From Microvirga lupini (lineage in GTDB: Bacteria > Pseudomonadota > Alphaproteobacteria > Rhizobiales > Beijerinckiaceae), in assembly GCF_014191055.1 (NCBI RefSeq), contig NZ_JACHWB010000002.1:62001-126000 (forward strand): 64,000 nucleotides of DNA, given 5' to 3'. This document shows, one piece after another, positions 29,517-39,057 of the stretch (positions are counted from its first letter, which is position 1; the number at the start of each line of letters is the position of its first letter). A program made the translations under genes and the position numbers. The notes under the pieces are model-generated. The model made no database searches, was not told where the DNA came from, and saw nothing but the letters and a program-made list of their open reading frames with translations.

Positions 29517-29870
29517 GTGACGGACATTCGGCGCATCGGCATAGCCGCGCGATACAGCGACCTCGTGATCCTCGGCGAGACGGCCTATTTCTCCGGCTAT
29601 GTTCCCGAGACGACGCTTCATGGCTCCGTTGCGGAGCAGACCCGGGACATCCTCGGGCAGATCGAGCAGTCGCTGGCCGAGATCGGCAGCGACAAGTCGA
29701 GGCTGCTGCAGGCGACCATCTGGCTTGCCGATATCGCATCCTACGATGAGATGAATTCCGTGTGGGATGCCTGGGTTGTTCCTGGACAGGCGCCGGCCCG
29801 GGTCTGCGTCGAATCCAGGCTGGCGGATCCAGATTACAAGCTCGAAATCCAGGTCACCGCCGCCCTGTGA
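29517..29870 (+). CDS. RidA/YjgF family protein
   Basis: A 117-residue protein of the RidA family, which includes enamine/imine deaminases that remove toxic 2-aminoacrylate. The start MTDIRRIGIAARYSDLVIL and the block FSGYVPE followed by AEQTRDILGQIEQSLAEIG are diagnostic. The arginine in PARVCVES corresponds to the ligand-binding Arg of active members. I prefer GTG 29517 (GAGAGG upstream) to ATG 29493, which adds eight residues. The subfamily and substrate are uncertain. Confidence 0.88.
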   Translation: MTDIRRIGIAARYSDLVILGETAYFSGYVPETTLHGSVAEQTRDILGQIEQSLAEIGSDKSRLLQATIWLADIASYDEMNSVWDAWVVPGQAPARVCVESRLADPDYKLEIQVTAAL

Positions 29871-29876
29871 CGCCGC

Positions 29877-30680
29877 TCAGCCTTGAGCCCGCTCAGCCTG
29901 TGAATTGGCTTTGGCCAGCGCGTTCATGCGCTTGCGTTCGTAATGCTTGGCCAGGCGCAGGTGGCGCCAGGTGGCGTAGTTCATGGCGATCAGGAAGCCG
30001 TAGGTGCCGCGCAGAAAATGCAATCGGCCGAAATAGGCTTTCAGGAAAGCGGCCGGGAACTCGAAATAGACCCGCCATGTCGGGATAGAGACCCCCCTCA
30101 CCTCAAAATCCACGGCCTGCTGGTCAGTATAGCTGTTGAGCTTGGCCAGCTGATCCCCAAGCGACCGCACGGACCGGTGGTGTACGAGGCCCTTCAGCTT
30201 GCCGGTCCTGGTGCCTGGGCTCAGATCGACGCGATCATGAACGAGCGAGGTGGAATAACGGCCTGCGTCCCGGCGGTAGAGGCGGATTGGCGCGACCCGG
30301 TACGCCAGAGGATGCGGCGCCGCCTCCCCCGGAAAGGTCTCAACAATGCGAATTCCATAGGCTTGGCGGGGAGGCTCCCCATGGGCGAACAGGGCGCGGA
30401 TTTCGGCCAGAAGCTCTGGAGAGACCACCTCGTCCGCATCGAGGTTCAGGAGCCACTCATGGCGGCACTGCTCCTCGGCGAAACGCTTCTGGAGCCCATA
30501 GCCGGGCCACGGATTGTAGATGACGCGGGCGCCGAGTTCCTCAGCGACGGCCTGGGTTCCATCGGTTGATCCGGAATCAACCACAACCAAATCATCCGTC
30601 AGACCGCGGATGGCGCGGATGGTCGCGCCGATCCGGTCGGCTTCATTCTTGGCAATGATGAAGACGGAAACTGGAAGCAT
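29877..30680 (-). CDS. Family 2 glycosyltransferase (LPS-core type)
   Basis: A 267-residue GT-A fold glycosyltransferase. The N-terminal SVFIIAKNEADRI, the DSGSTDGT nucleotide site (36-43) and the metal-binding D81-A-D83 in NLDADE are visible. The overall plan resembles WaaE/KdtX-type enzymes that add a sugar to the lipopolysaccharide inner core. The sugar and acceptor are unknown. It acts at the inner face of the membrane. Its stop converges with the RidA gene, with six bases between. Confidence 0.88.
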   Translation of the reverse strand: MLPVSVFIIAKNEADRIGATIRAIRGLTDDLVVVDSGSTDGTQAVAEELGARVIYNPWPGYGLQKRFAEEQCRHEWLLNLDADEVVSPELLAEIRALFAHGEPPRQAYGIRIVETFPGEAAPHPLAYRVAPIRLYRRDAGRYSTSLVHDRVDLSPGTRTGKLKGLVHHRSVRSLGDQLAKLNSYTDQQAVDFEVRGVSIPTWRVYFEFPAAFLKAYFGRLHFLRGTYGFLIAMNYATWRHLRLAKHYERKRMNALAKANSQAERAQG

Positions 30681-30756
30681 GGCGGGTGCCTAGCCGCCCT
30701 GCCGATTTGTTGCAAGGGCCTTGAATCTACAAGCGATAGGGGACCGTCCCGATTGT

Positions 30757-31371
30757 TCAGGCCTGTGCTATCAAACCCTCAGCCTCCAGGGCGCACTTCA
30801 CCATCGGGCGGGAGGAGACCCGTGTCATATAAGCGGTGACGGCCGGATGAGGCGAGAGGTCGACCCGGTGAAAGCGGCTCCAGTTGAGCACGGTGAAGCA
30901 ATAGGCGTCGGCAATGGTGAAATGTTCGCCCGCCAAGTAGGAGCGCTCCCGCAGGCACTGATCGAGATAGGCGAAGCGCCGCTGAAGGTGGCTTACGGCC
31001 AATTGCCGCGCTTTCGGCGGCATCGGGGCGGTCCAGAGCGGATCGAAGCCTTTGTGGAGCTCCGCGCCGGTGAAGTCGAGCCATTCCTTGACCCGGTACC
31101 GCTCCAGGGATCCCAGCTTCGGCAGGAGGCGGGCACCGGGCGCCTGATCCGCCAGATATTCAAGAATCACGGGCACCTCCGCCAGAATGTCGCCGGTATG
31201 GAGGGCAAGCGCAGGCACGTAACCCTTCGGATTGATCCTGATATAATCCCGTCCAGAAGCTGTCGTTTGGGTCTTCAGGTCGACCTTATCATACTCGATC
31301 TTCAGGCCGGCCTCGCAGGCGATGATCCGCGGGGCGAGAGAGCAGGCTCCGGGGGTATAATACAGCTTCAT
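30757..31371 (-). CDS. Glutathione S-transferase, beta-class-like
   Basis: A 204-residue GST. The thioredoxin-like N-terminal domain begins MKLYYTPGACSLAPRI; Cys10 matches the catalytic cysteine of bacterial beta-class enzymes. The helical C-terminal domain follows from about residue 85, with the conserved FTIADAYCFTVLNW (about 153-166). It conjugates or reduces electrophiles with glutathione in the cytoplasm. Two ACGTTACAC repeats lie upstream. Confidence 0.92.
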   Translation of the reverse strand: MKLYYTPGACSLAPRIIACEAGLKIEYDKVDLKTQTTASGRDYIRINPKGYVPALALHTGDILAEVPVILEYLADQAPGARLLPKLGSLERYRVKEWLDFTGAELHKGFDPLWTAPMPPKARQLAVSHLQRRFAYLDQCLRERSYLAGEHFTIADAYCFTVLNWSRFHRVDLSPHPAVTAYMTRVSSRPMVKCALEAEGLIAQA

Positions 31372-31416
31372 CGTGACCCTTCTTCCCGCGCGCCCCAGCG
31401 GGAATTTTAAATTATA

Positions 31417-31448
31417 ACGTTACACGATACTTAATTCATACGTTACAC
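31417..31448. promoter_or_regulatory. Direct repeat ACGTTACAC upstream of the GST gene
   Basis: ACGTTACAC occurs at 31417-31425 and 31440-31448, 23 bases apart start to start, in an AT-rich stretch 46-77 bases upstream of the GST start. Spacing of about two helical turns is suited to a dimeric regulator. The binding protein is unknown. Confidence 0.35.
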
Positions 31449-31512
31449 AGTGGCGCTTTCAAGGCACCTACAACTAATTGCTATACTATTTCACACAGGG
31501 CATTGCGAACCG

Positions 31513-32340
31513 TCAGAGAAGCTCTTCTTCATGAGCATGTCTGCCAGCCCCAGCCTTGGAATGTTTGCGGACGCGGAGCTGCGCCAGCAGGGGGAAATGG
31601 TCCGATGCGACCCGGGTCAGGGGCGTACGCACAGGTCCGGCATCGACCACCTCGATCGACTTGGTGACGAAGACGTGATCGAGGCGCAGCACCGGCGCGC
31701 GGGTGTGAAAGGTCGGCTGCGGCTCGCCGAAGGAGTTCGACAGTTGGGCATCCCGCAGGCGGTTCGCGATCATCCGGTAGGACCGTGAATAGGGCGGCGC
31801 ATTGAAGTCACCCAGCAGGACCGCCGGCTCCGCGCAGTCGGGATGGCCGATCCAGTCCGACCCGACGAGAGCCGCGGCCTGGGTTCGCCTCTCCCCGGAC
31901 CGGAGGGAGAGATGCGCATTGACCACCTGGATCGTCAGTCCGTCGACCTCCACGGCCACCCAGAGCGCGCTGCGCTTCTCGAAGGAGGGCCTGGTCGACT
32001 GGGTCGGAAGCCGTCCGGACTTCACGACCCGCGAGGAATGGCGCGTCAGAACTGCGATGCCGTACTGCTCTCCCAGGATGCGGATCGTGGGCTGGAAATG
32101 CAGGTCCATGCCCAGGGTCGACGCCACCACCGCAGCCTGATCGATCTCCCCTGCGCGTACCCGACCCACGCGGACCTCCTGCAAGGCAACGATGTCCGGC
32201 TCGCAGGATCCGATGACCTCAGCGATGCGGGTCGGAGAAATCTGCCTGTCCGTGCCGAGCCAGCGATGGACATTGTAGGTGAGGATTCGAAGGGTTTGCC
32301 CCGAGTTATCGCTGTGCTTCAAAGGTTCGTACCGGCTCAA
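31513..32340 (-). CDS. Endonuclease/exonuclease/phosphatase family hydrolase
   Basis: A metal-dependent hydrolase of the EEP superfamily, about 275 residues from the TTG chosen here. Motifs in order: LTYNVHRW, IVALQEVR, VNAHLSLR, LLGDFNAPP, RLDHVFV and SDHFPL, which hold the metal ligands and catalytic His/Asp. The start is uncertain: there is no ATG between 32298 and the far upstream MGSRFSP. TTG codons at 32340 and 32322 are candidates and neither has a strong ribosome binding site. The frame stays open to 32739, running antisense to the copA start, but that part looks non-coding. The substrate could be nucleic acid or phospholipid. Confidence 0.82.
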   Translation of the reverse strand: MSRYEPLKHSDNSGQTLRILTYNVHRWLGTDRQISPTRIAEVIGSCEPDIVALQEVRVGRVRAGEIDQAAVVASTLGMDLHFQPTIRILGEQYGIAVLTRHSSRVVKSGRLPTQSTRPSFEKRSALWVAVEVDGLTIQVVNAHLSLRSGERRTQAAALVGSDWIGHPDCAEPAVLLGDFNAPPYSRSYRMIANRLRDAQLSNSFGEPQPTFHTRAPVLRLDHVFVTKSIEVVDAGPVRTPLTRVASDHFPLLAQLRVRKHSKAGAGRHAHEEELL

Positions 32341-32524
32341 TCGTTCGTTACAAGTAAAGGCACTGCCCCGCTCGGCACAAGCCAAGAGGTCCACTTGCCA
32401 AGAGGTCCAATTGCCAGGACGCCCAAGGGCGCGGCGTATGTGGCAAACGTGTCGGATCAATGACTCTGCTTCGAGCCCGGTTCCAAGGACCGGCAGGCCT
32501 TGGCAGCTTGGTTTTGACGAGCGC

Positions 32525-32555
32525 TTGACCTTCCCATCATTGGAAGGACTAAACC
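32525..32555 (+). promoter_or_regulatory. CueR/HmrR-controlled copA promoter
   Basis: TTGACC (-35, 32525-32530) and TAAACC (-10, 32550-32555) are separated by 19 bases. The spacer carries the dyad CCTTCC-CATCATT-GGAAGG. The overlong 19-bp spacer with a central dyad is the hallmark of MerR-family metal promoters, activated by DNA twisting on metal binding. It lies 31 bases before the copA start and the regulator is encoded next to copA. Confidence 0.88.
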
Positions 32556-32586
32556 TGCTCCCCATATCAGGATCAGGAGATTTCTC

Positions 32587-35115
32587 ATGGCCGCGAGCAA
32601 GCCTGCCACCACCGGCGCCATCGACATTCCCATCCAGGGCATGACCTGCGCCTCCTGCGTGAACCGGGTCGAGAAAGCCATCCGGTCGGTCGAGGGCGTC
32701 AAGGCCGCCAACGTCAATCTGGCGACGGAGCGGGCCCATGTGGAATTCGGGTCGGCCGGAGCAAATCCCGCCGCTGTGGCCGAGGCGATCCGGATTGCAG
32801 GCTACGAGCCCTCCGACAGCACGGTCGAGTTGAAGATCGACGGCATGACCTGCGCGTCCTGCGTCGGCCGGGTCGAGAAGGCGCTCAAGCGCGTTCCGGG
32901 CGTGCTGGAGGCCAGCGTCAATCTTGCCACCGAGCGCGCCTCCATCCGCTACCTCGGCGGAGCCGACATGCTGAGCCGCCTGATCGGCGCCGTCGAGCAG
33001 ACCGGCTACGGGGCCGAGGCGCTACGGCAGGACAACGACCAGAGCGATCGCGAGCGCGCGGCCCGAGAGGCGGAGATTTCCGGCCTCCGGCGCTCCCTCA
33101 CCGTTGCGGCCCTCCTCACCCTGCCGGTCTTCGTGCTCGAAATGGGCTCCCACTTCATCCCGGCCATTCATGACTGGGTGATGGAGACCCTCGGGCATCG
33201 CACCAGCTGGTACCTGCAATTCGCGCTCACCACCCTCGTGCTGTTCGGGCCCGGCCTGCGCTTCTTCCGCAAGGGCGTGCCGGCTCTCCTGCGCTGGTCG
33301 CCGGACATGAACTCCCTCGTGGTGCTCGGCACCAGCGCTGCCTATGCCTATTCGGTGGTGGCCACCTTCCTGACCAGCCTCCTGCCCGCCGGAATGGCCA
33401 ACGTCTATTACGAGGCGGCCGCCGTGATCGTGACCCTGATCCTGCTCGGGCGTTATCTCGAGGCCAAGGCGAAGGGGCGCACCTCCGAGGCGATCAAGCA
33501 CCTCATGGGCCTGCAGGCCAAGACCGCCCGTGTGGTGCGCGAGGGCCAAGCCCTGGAGATCGCGCTCGATCAGGTGCTCGCCGGTGACATCGTCCAGGTT
33601 CGCCCGGGCGAAAAGATCCCGGTCGACGGCGAAGTGGTGGAAGGCTCCTCCTTCGTGGACGAATCCATGATCACCGGCGAGCCGCTGCCGGTGCAGAAGG
33701 TTCAAGGCGCGGAGGTCGTGGGCGGCACCATCAACAAGACCGGCAGCTTCACGTTCCGGGCCACCCGCATCGGCTCCGAGACGGTGCTGGCCCAGATCAT
33801 CCGCATGGTCGAGCAGGCGCAAGGATCCAAGCTGCCGATCCAGGCGCTGGTCGACCGGGTGACGGCCTGGTTCGTGCCCGCCGTGATGGCCGCGGCTGCC
33901 CTCACCTTCCTGGTCTGGCTCGTCTTCGGCCCGGAACCGGCGCTTACCTTCGCACTGGTCAATGCAGTGGCCGTGCTGATCATCGCCTGCCCCTGCGCCA
34001 TGGGTCTGGCCACGCCGACCTCGATCATGGTCGGCACCGGCCGGGCGGCGGAACTCGGCGTGCTCTTTCGCCAGGGTGAAGCGCTGCAGAGCCTCAAGGA
34101 GGTTGGCGTGGTTGCCCTCGACAAGACCGGCACCCTCACCCAGGGGCGCCCGGACCTGACCGACTTCGTGACCGCACCCGGTGTCTCTGAAGCCGAGGCG
34201 CTGAGGCTCGTCGCCGCCGTGGAGGGACGGTCGGAACACCCGATTGCCCAGGCCATCGTGACGGCCGCCGAGAAGCGCGGTCTCAGCCTGCCCTCGACCG
34301 ACAGCTTCGAGGCCGTGCCCGGCTTCGGCGTCTCGGCCATTGTGGAAGGCCGGAAGGTCGATGTCGGCGCGGACCGCTTCATGACGAAGCTCGGCCTCCC
34401 CATCGCGGAGTTCGCCGACACGGCCGTCCGGCTTGGAGCCGAGGGCAAGAGCCCGCTCTATGCGGCCATCGACGGCCGCCTTGCCGCCATCATCGCCGTG
34501 GCCGACCCGATCAAGCCCTCGACGCCCGAGGCCATTGCGGCCCTACATGCCCTCGGGCTCAAGGTCGCGATGATCACCGGCGACAACCGCAGGACGGCTG
34601 AGGCCATTGCCCGGCGGATCGGGATCGACGAGGTGGCGGCGGAGGTCCTGCCCGAGGGCAAGGTCAATGTGGTGAAGCGGCTGCGCGCATCCCATGGCAA
34701 GATCGCCTTCGTGGGGGATGGCATCAACGACGCGCCGGCGCTCGCCGAGGCCGATATCGGCATTGCCATCGGCACGGGCACGGATATCGCCATCGAGAGC
34801 GCCGATGTGGTGCTCATGTCGGGCGACGTGCGCGGCGTGGTGAACGCCATCGCCCTGTCCAAGGCGACGATCCGCAACATCGACCAGAACCTGTTTTGGG
34901 CCTTCGCCTACAACGTGTTGCTGATCCCGGTCGCCGCGGGTGTCCTGTTCCCGTTCAACGGCATCCTGCTCTCGCCGATCTTCGCGGCAGGTGCCATGGC
35001 GCTTTCCAGCGTCTTCGTTCTCGGCAACGCCCTGAGGCTGCGCGGCTTCAAGGCTCCCGTTCCCTCCGTGCAGGGCACCGCTCCTGCCGCTCGCAATGCT
35101 GAAGGTGTCGCATGA
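32587..35115 (+). CDS. copA: Copper-exporting P1B-type ATPase CopA
   Basis: An 842-residue inner-membrane ATPase that pumps Cu(I) from cytoplasm to periplasm. Two N-terminal metal-binding domains carry GMTCASC (Cys21/Cys24 and Cys89/Cys92). The transmembrane copper site is CPC at residues 468-470 in [13 protein letters not shown]. The phosphorylated Asp512 lies in [17 protein letters not shown] holds the HP nucleotide motif and GDGINDAP the hinge. AGGAG precedes the ATG. The next gene, cueR, overlaps the stop (ATGA). Confidence 0.97.
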   Translation: MAASKPATTGAIDIPIQGMTCASCVNRVEKAIRSVEGVKAANVNLATERAHVEFGSAGANPAAVAEAIRIAGYEPSDSTVELKIDGMTCASCVGRVEKALKRVPGVLEASVNLATERASIRYLGGADMLSRLIGAVEQTGYGAEALRQDNDQSDRERAAREAEISGLRRSLTVAALLTLPVFVLEMGSHFIPAIHDWVMETLGHRTSWYLQFALTTLVLFGPGLRFFRKGVPALLRWSPDMNSLVVLGTSAAYAYSVVATFLTSLLPAGMANVYYEAAAVIVTLILLGRYLEAKAKGRTSEAIKHLMGLQAKTARVVREGQALEIALDQVLAGDIVQVRPGEKIPVDGEVVEGSSFVDESMITGEPLPVQKVQGAEVVGGTINKTGSFTFRATRIGSETVLAQIIRMVEQAQGSKLPIQALVDRVTAWFVPAVMAAAALTFLVWLVFGPEPALTFALVNAVAVLIIACPCAMGLATPTSIMVGTGRAAELGVLFRQGEALQSLKEVGVVALDKTGTLTQGRPDLTDFVTAPGVSEAEALRLVAAVEGRSEHPIAQAIVTAAEKRGLSLPSTDSFEAVPGFGVSAIVEGRKVDVGADRFMTKLGLPIAEFADTAVRLGAEGKSPLYAAIDGRLAAIIAVADPIKPSTPEAIAALHALGLKVAMITGDNRRTAEAIARRIGIDEVAAEVLPEGKVNVVKRLRASHGKIAFVGDGINDAPALAEADIGIAIGTGTDIAIESADVVLMSGDVRGVVNAIALSKATIRNIDQNLFWAFAYNVLLIPVAAGVLFPFNGILLSPIFAAGAMALSSVFVLGNALRLRGFKAPVPSVQGTAPAARNAEGVA

Positions 35116-35567
35116 ATATCGGACAGGCCGCTCAAGCATCCGGCGTCTCCGCCAAGATGATCCGCTACTACGAATCCATCGGGCTGATCCCGAAAACCGT
35201 GCGGACGGAAGCCGGATACCGGGTCTATTCCGACCATGACGTGCACACATTGCGCTTCATCCGCCGGGCCCGCGATCTCGGCTTCTCCGTCGAGCAGATC
35301 GCCGATCTCGTGTCGCTCTGGCAGGATCGCGAGCGCGCGAGCAAAGACGTGAAAGACATCGCGCTGGAGCATGTGAGCGTGCTCGAGCGCAAGATCCGCG
35401 AGTTGCAGGAGATGGCCTCGACCTTAAAGCATCTCGCCAGGAACTGCCATGGCGACACGCGTCCGCATTGCCCGATCCTGGAGGAGCTGGCGAATGACGA
35501 GGCGGGGCAGGCTCACATCAAGCCGGATGCGAAATTCGGCGTGCTGGGCAAGGCCTCGGCTCGATGA
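35112..35567 (+). CDS. cueR: Cu(I)-responsive MerR-family regulator (CueR/HmrR)
   Basis: A 151-residue dimeric activator. The MerR winged helix spans about residues 1-70 ([20 protein letters not shown]). A long dimerisation helix follows. Cys112 and Cys120 in CHGDTRPHC sit exactly where Escherichia coli CueR has its Cu(I)-binding pair. The start overlaps the copA stop, so both are made from the same transcript. The target promoter is at 32525, giving autoregulation of both genes. Confidence 0.94.
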   Translation: MNIGQAAQASGVSAKMIRYYESIGLIPKTVRTEAGYRVYSDHDVHTLRFIRRARDLGFSVEQIADLVSLWQDRERASKDVKDIALEHVSVLERKIRELQEMASTLKHLARNCHGDTRPHCPILEELANDEAGQAHIKPDAKFGVLGKASAR

Positions 35568-35588
35568 GCCTTATGCAGATGGCGGCTG

Positions 35589-36170
35589 TCAGGCCGCCAT
35601 TTCCACCTCGCGGCTGCGGCCGAGACCGCGCATGAGCTGCTCGTAACGGGGCATGCGGCGGATCTGGCGTCCGTAATGCCGGCGCAAAGCATCCATGAGC
35701 CGCCCGTTGCGGGACAGAAGCCCGTCGGCAAATGCAATCATGAGCGAGTTCGGCCATGCCTGAGGACGAATCTCGGTCAGTCTCTCGAAGAGTCTCTCCT
35801 CGCTCTCCTCTGGATTCGTCTGAGCCATGAGCGTCAGCATCGCGGCTGTCGAGCGGGACACGCCCATGTGGCAGTGAACCAGGAGATGTCCCTCGGCCCG
35901 CTCACCCCGGTTCTGAGCCACCTCGTCACCGAATCGCAGCACCGCTTCCACATGCTCGGGCTTCGGCAGGATCATGCCCTCTATCGGGTTGATGATGTCA
36001 TGGAAGCGGAGGATCGTCCTGTGATGGGGATCGTAGGATCCGAAGGCCTCGGGATCCGGGTGATCCGGGTCGAGAATCGACAGCACATGGGTGACAGATC
36101 GCTCCCGCTGATCGGGAAGCTCCGAGATGCCGCAGATCGTGAGCATCTTTATGGAATGGGATTGCATCAA
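35589..36170 (-). CDS. Protein-tyrosine/dual-specificity phosphatase-like protein
   Basis: A 193-residue cytoplasmic phosphatase. The active-site loop VHCHMGVSRST (Cys100, Arg106) matches CX5R(S/T). A general-acid aspartate candidate is Asp58 in RFHDI. The overall layout (THVLSILDPDH, then PKPEHVEAVLRF) is that of a bacterial DSP-like family often annotated as predicted protein-tyrosine phosphatase. The substrate is unknown. The gene stands alone on the minus strand; its exact start (MMQ or a nearby Met) is not certain. Confidence 0.85.
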   Translation of the reverse strand: MMQSHSIKMLTICGISELPDQRERSVTHVLSILDPDHPDPEAFGSYDPHHRTILRFHDIINPIEGMILPKPEHVEAVLRFGDEVAQNRGERAEGHLLVHCHMGVSRSTAAMLTLMAQTNPEESEERLFERLTEIRPQAWPNSLMIAFADGLLSRNGRLMDALRRHYGRQIRRMPRYEQLMRGLGRSREVEMAA

Positions 36171-36422
36171 AGCACTCGCTCGAAGGCTGGAACCGGGACT
36201 AACACCTTATCGGATCTTTTCGGGAGGTTAACTCATGGCTCCTGAATTGGATCGTCCCGTTCAAAAGACTGTGTCTTGCAAACCACAGGCGCCTTCTGCC
36301 ACATTCCGGCCACCGAAGATTCACCTTCTCGACACTCCTGGGACTATGTCTTTTGAGGAATGCCGCCGCCCGTAAGGACCGGCGGATGAAGCCAATAATC
36401 AGAAACTGCAGGTTCCCCACTG

Positions 36423-37154
36423 ATGTTTGCTGCACTGGCCCCGAGCCGATCCCTGTTGCAAAGAGCCGTTCGCGCGCTTTTCCTGCTTCTTCCCGTTGCC
36501 CTGGCGGCTTGCGTGTCCACCCAGCCTCCCGCGCAACAGGCCGTGCGCCGCATCGATCCGGCCTATGCGGCGATGTACGGGCCCCGCCCCGACGAGCCCC
36601 ATCCTCTCCCGGCAACCGACATCTCCGAGGTCGATCCCCGCTTCCTGCGCCGTGAGGTCGCCTATTATGGTCGCGAGGAGCCCGGCACCATCGTGGTCGA
36701 TACGCAATCCCGCTATCTCTACCTCGTGCGCGAGGGCGGCCGCGCGATCCGCTACGGCATCGGCGTCGGCAAGGAAGGCCTCGCCTGGAGCGGCCGCGCC
36801 CGCGTCGGCCGCAAGGCCGCGTGGCCGAGCTGGACGCCGACCGCGGCCATGATCAAGCGAGAGCCGGAGCGCAACCGTCCGTGGGCCGGCGGCATGCCGG
36901 GGGGCCTCAACAACCCGCTCGGTGCACGCGCCCTTTATCTTTATGACGGCGGACGCGATACCATGTATCGCATCCACGGCACGACCGAACCCTGGTCCAT
37001 CGGCCAGTCCGTCTCAAGCGGTTGCATTCGCCTCTTCAACCAGGACATCATCGACCTCCACAGCCGCGTTCCGGTCGGCTCGCCGGTCGTGGTGCTGCAG
37101 GGACAGCGCCTCTTCGACGTCGAAGACGAGCTGCGAGTCTCGTCGGCATTCTGA
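36423..37154 (+). CDS. L,D-transpeptidase lipoprotein (YkuD family)
   Basis: A 243-residue envelope enzyme that crosslinks or remodels peptidoglycan. A lipoprotein signal with lipobox LAAC (Cys30) is followed by a linker and the YkuD domain. The catalytic motif is HGTTEPWSIGQSVSSGCIRL (His185, Cys201). It should be anchored by lipid in the inner or outer membrane, facing the periplasm. ErfK/YbiS-type enzymes also attach proteins to the wall. A terminator follows at 37184. Confidence 0.93.
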   Translation: MFAALAPSRSLLQRAVRALFLLLPVALAACVSTQPPAQQAVRRIDPAYAAMYGPRPDEPHPLPATDISEVDPRFLRREVAYYGREEPGTIVVDTQSRYLYLVREGGRAIRYGIGVGKEGLAWSGRARVGRKAAWPSWTPTAAMIKREPERNRPWAGGMPGGLNNPLGARALYLYDGGRDTMYRIHGTTEPWSIGQSVSSGCIRLFNQDIIDLHSRVPVGSPVVVLQGQRLFDVEDELRVSSAF

Positions 37155-37183
37155 GGGCACCTGCACCAACCGAAACACAGCAA

Positions 37184-37213
37184 AGGGCTGGCCGCTGGCT
37201 AGCCCTTTTTCTT
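37184..37213 (+). terminator. Rho-independent terminator after L,D-transpeptidase gene
   Basis: AGGGCTGGC (37184-37192) and GCTAGCCCT (37198-37206) form a 9-bp stem with one mismatch and a 5-base loop. TTTTTCTT follows directly. It is 30 bases after the stop codon. Confidence 0.85.
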
Positions 37214-37271
37214 ACGTGACCTGTCGTACGCGGCGTGTAGGATCGTTTGCGTCTCTGCTGGAGGCATGGTC

Positions 37272-37475
37272 ATGACAGTCGAACGCGCGATCCTTCTGAC
37301 CGTCGGCGGGCTCATCATCGTCAGTGTGCTGCTCGCCGTTTACGTGAACATCAACTGGCTCTGGCTCACGGGCATCCTCGGCGCTCATCTCGTGCAGGCG
37401 TCATTCACCGGCATGTGCCCGGTGGTGATGATGTTCAAGCGCATGGGCTTGCCGAGCAAGGCCGGCTTCACCTGA
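37272..37475 (+). CDS. Small membrane protein, DUF2892 family
   Basis: A 67-residue inner-membrane protein with two helices (VERAILLTVGGLIIVSVLLAV and WLTGILGAHLVQASFTG) and the family ending GMCPVVMMFKRMG. DUF2892/YgaP-type domains accompany rhodanese sulfurtransferases or stand alone. The conserved GxCP is present. I chose ATG 37272 rather than 37266 because GGAGG then lies at a normal distance. The function is unknown. Confidence 0.85.
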   Translation: MTVERAILLTVGGLIIVSVLLAVYVNINWLWLTGILGAHLVQASFTGMCPVVMMFKRMGLPSKAGFT

Positions 37476-37549
37476 GCTTCCCTCACCCTCTGGAGGCTTC
37501 AGCCCGCTGTCCTATGACTCTGTAGGAACACAGAGGCACAGGAGCCCCC

Positions 37550-37933
37550 ATGGACGAATGGTTTCCCTCGGCGCTGAAGCTGATGACGCGCGTCATCGAG
37601 ATCGGCGGAATCGCCATCATCGTCCTCGGGCTTTTCGGCGCCAGCATTGCCGTGATCTGGCAGGTGCTGCAGGGCCGCTCCGGATCGGAGGCTTTCACCC
37701 TCTATCGCTCCAACCTGGGGCGCGCCATCCTGCTCGGACTCGAGTTTCTCGTGGCGGCCGACATCATCAACACGGTTGCCGTCGATCCGACGCTCCAGAG
37801 CCTCCTCGTCCTTGGCGGCATTGTCCTGATCCGGACCTTCCTGAGCTTCTCCCTCGAAGTCGAAATCGAGGGACGCTGGCCGTGGGATCGAAACAAGGAA
37901 GAAGGCGAACGCTCCTCACGCCGCACGGCCTAA
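37550..37933 (+). CDS. DUF1622 family membrane protein
   Basis: A 127-residue inner-membrane protein with three hydrophobic helices (GGIAIIVLGLFGASIAVIWQ, ILLGLEFLVAADIINTVAV and LLVLGGIVLIRTFLSF) and the family-typical SFSLEVEIEGRWPW end. The function is unknown. It follows the DUF2892 gene by 74 bases on the same strand, so the two may share a transcript. AGGCACAGGAG lies before the ATG. Confidence 0.87.
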   Translation: MDEWFPSALKLMTRVIEIGGIAIIVLGLFGASIAVIWQVLQGRSGSEAFTLYRSNLGRAILLGLEFLVAADIINTVAVDPTLQSLLVLGGIVLIRTFLSFSLEVEIEGRWPWDRNKEEGERSSRRTA

Positions 37934-38027
37934 CGCCGGAGTAGAGGCCTCGCGGACCTCTTTTGGTACCGTTAGGGCAATTGCAAGACATGATGCCCAT
38001 ATTGACCTGCCAATTCGGCATAACAGC

Positions 38028-38798
38028 ATGGAAGCGCCTGTGAGAGAGACGACGTCAGGATGTCAGGGATGCCGGAATGGCGAACCGCTTCCGTTCGACT
38101 TCACGATGGCCTTCCATCCGATCATCGATCTCACGCGAGGGGTCGTCTGGGGCTACGAGGCGCTCGTGCGCGGCACCAAGGGCGAGTCAGCAGGGGCCAT
38201 CCTGAGCCAGGTGGACGAGGAGCGGCAGTACAAGTTCGACCAGGCCTGCCGGGTGAAGGCCATCGAACTGGCAGGCCGCCTCTTTCCGGCAACGGGGGAC
38301 ACGAAGCTCTCCATCAACTTCATGCCGAACGCCGTTTATGAGCCCGCCGCCTGCATCAGGACATCCCTCGAAACAGCACGCCGCGTCGGCTTCGACATGA
38401 AACGCATCATGTTCGAGTTCACCGAGAACGAGCGCATGGCGGACACAAAGCACGTCGCCAGGATCATCGCGGAATACAGGCGTCTCGGCTTCATCACGGC
38501 CATCGACGATTTCGGGGCGGGCCATGCTGGGCTGAATCTCCTCGCCAACTTCCAGACCGATCTTATCAAGATCGACATGGAGCTCATTCGCGGCATTGCC
38601 GATTCCGCAGCCCGTCAGGCCATCGTCTCAGGCATTCTGGTGATGGCGCGCGCCCTCGACATCACGATCATCGCCGAAGGAATCGAGACGGAGGCGGAGC
38701 TTGCGGCCTTGAAGAATGCCGGCATCGATCTGTTCCAGGGTTTCCTGTTCGCCCACCCCGCCATTGAGACCCTGCCGGCGGTTGCGCTCAGGGCCTGA
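38028..38798 (+). CDS. EAL-domain protein (c-di-GMP phosphodiesterase)
   Basis: A 256-residue stand-alone EAL domain predicted to hydrolyse cyclic di-GMP. The key residues are all present: EAL 44-46, Asn97, Glu130/Glu133 in FEFTEN, Asp160-Asp161 in IDDFGAG, Lys181, Glu217 in EGIE and Gln237. A short N-terminal extension has the pair CQGC (12-15), which could bind metal or respond to redox. The domain resembles the EAL part of BLUF-EAL proteins but has no BLUF domain. No GGDEF domain is in the window. Confidence 0.9.
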   Translation: MEAPVRETTSGCQGCRNGEPLPFDFTMAFHPIIDLTRGVVWGYEALVRGTKGESAGAILSQVDEERQYKFDQACRVKAIELAGRLFPATGDTKLSINFMPNAVYEPAACIRTSLETARRVGFDMKRIMFEFTENERMADTKHVARIIAEYRRLGFITAIDDFGAGHAGLNLLANFQTDLIKIDMELIRGIADSAARQAIVSGILVMARALDITIIAEGIETEAELAALKNAGIDLFQGFLFAHPAIETLPAVALRA

Positions 38799-39057
38799 CG
38801 CGCGCCTATAACCTCGGCTGTTGACGCAGCGGCAAACAGCCATTAGGAACGCTGTCCCGGCCGCCAGCCGCCGCCACTCTTCCAGTGTCCGCCGGCTCCA
38901 TTTCTGCCCTATCATGCCGCCTCAGTCGCATGGCTGATGCAGCCTGTCGCTTGAAAGCACGGCGACCTCATCCGGGCAGGTATTTTTCGACATCAGCAGC
39001 TGACCTCGTGCGCCTCCTGAAGGTCCGGCGCGGCTGCTTTCGACATCGCAGATCATC

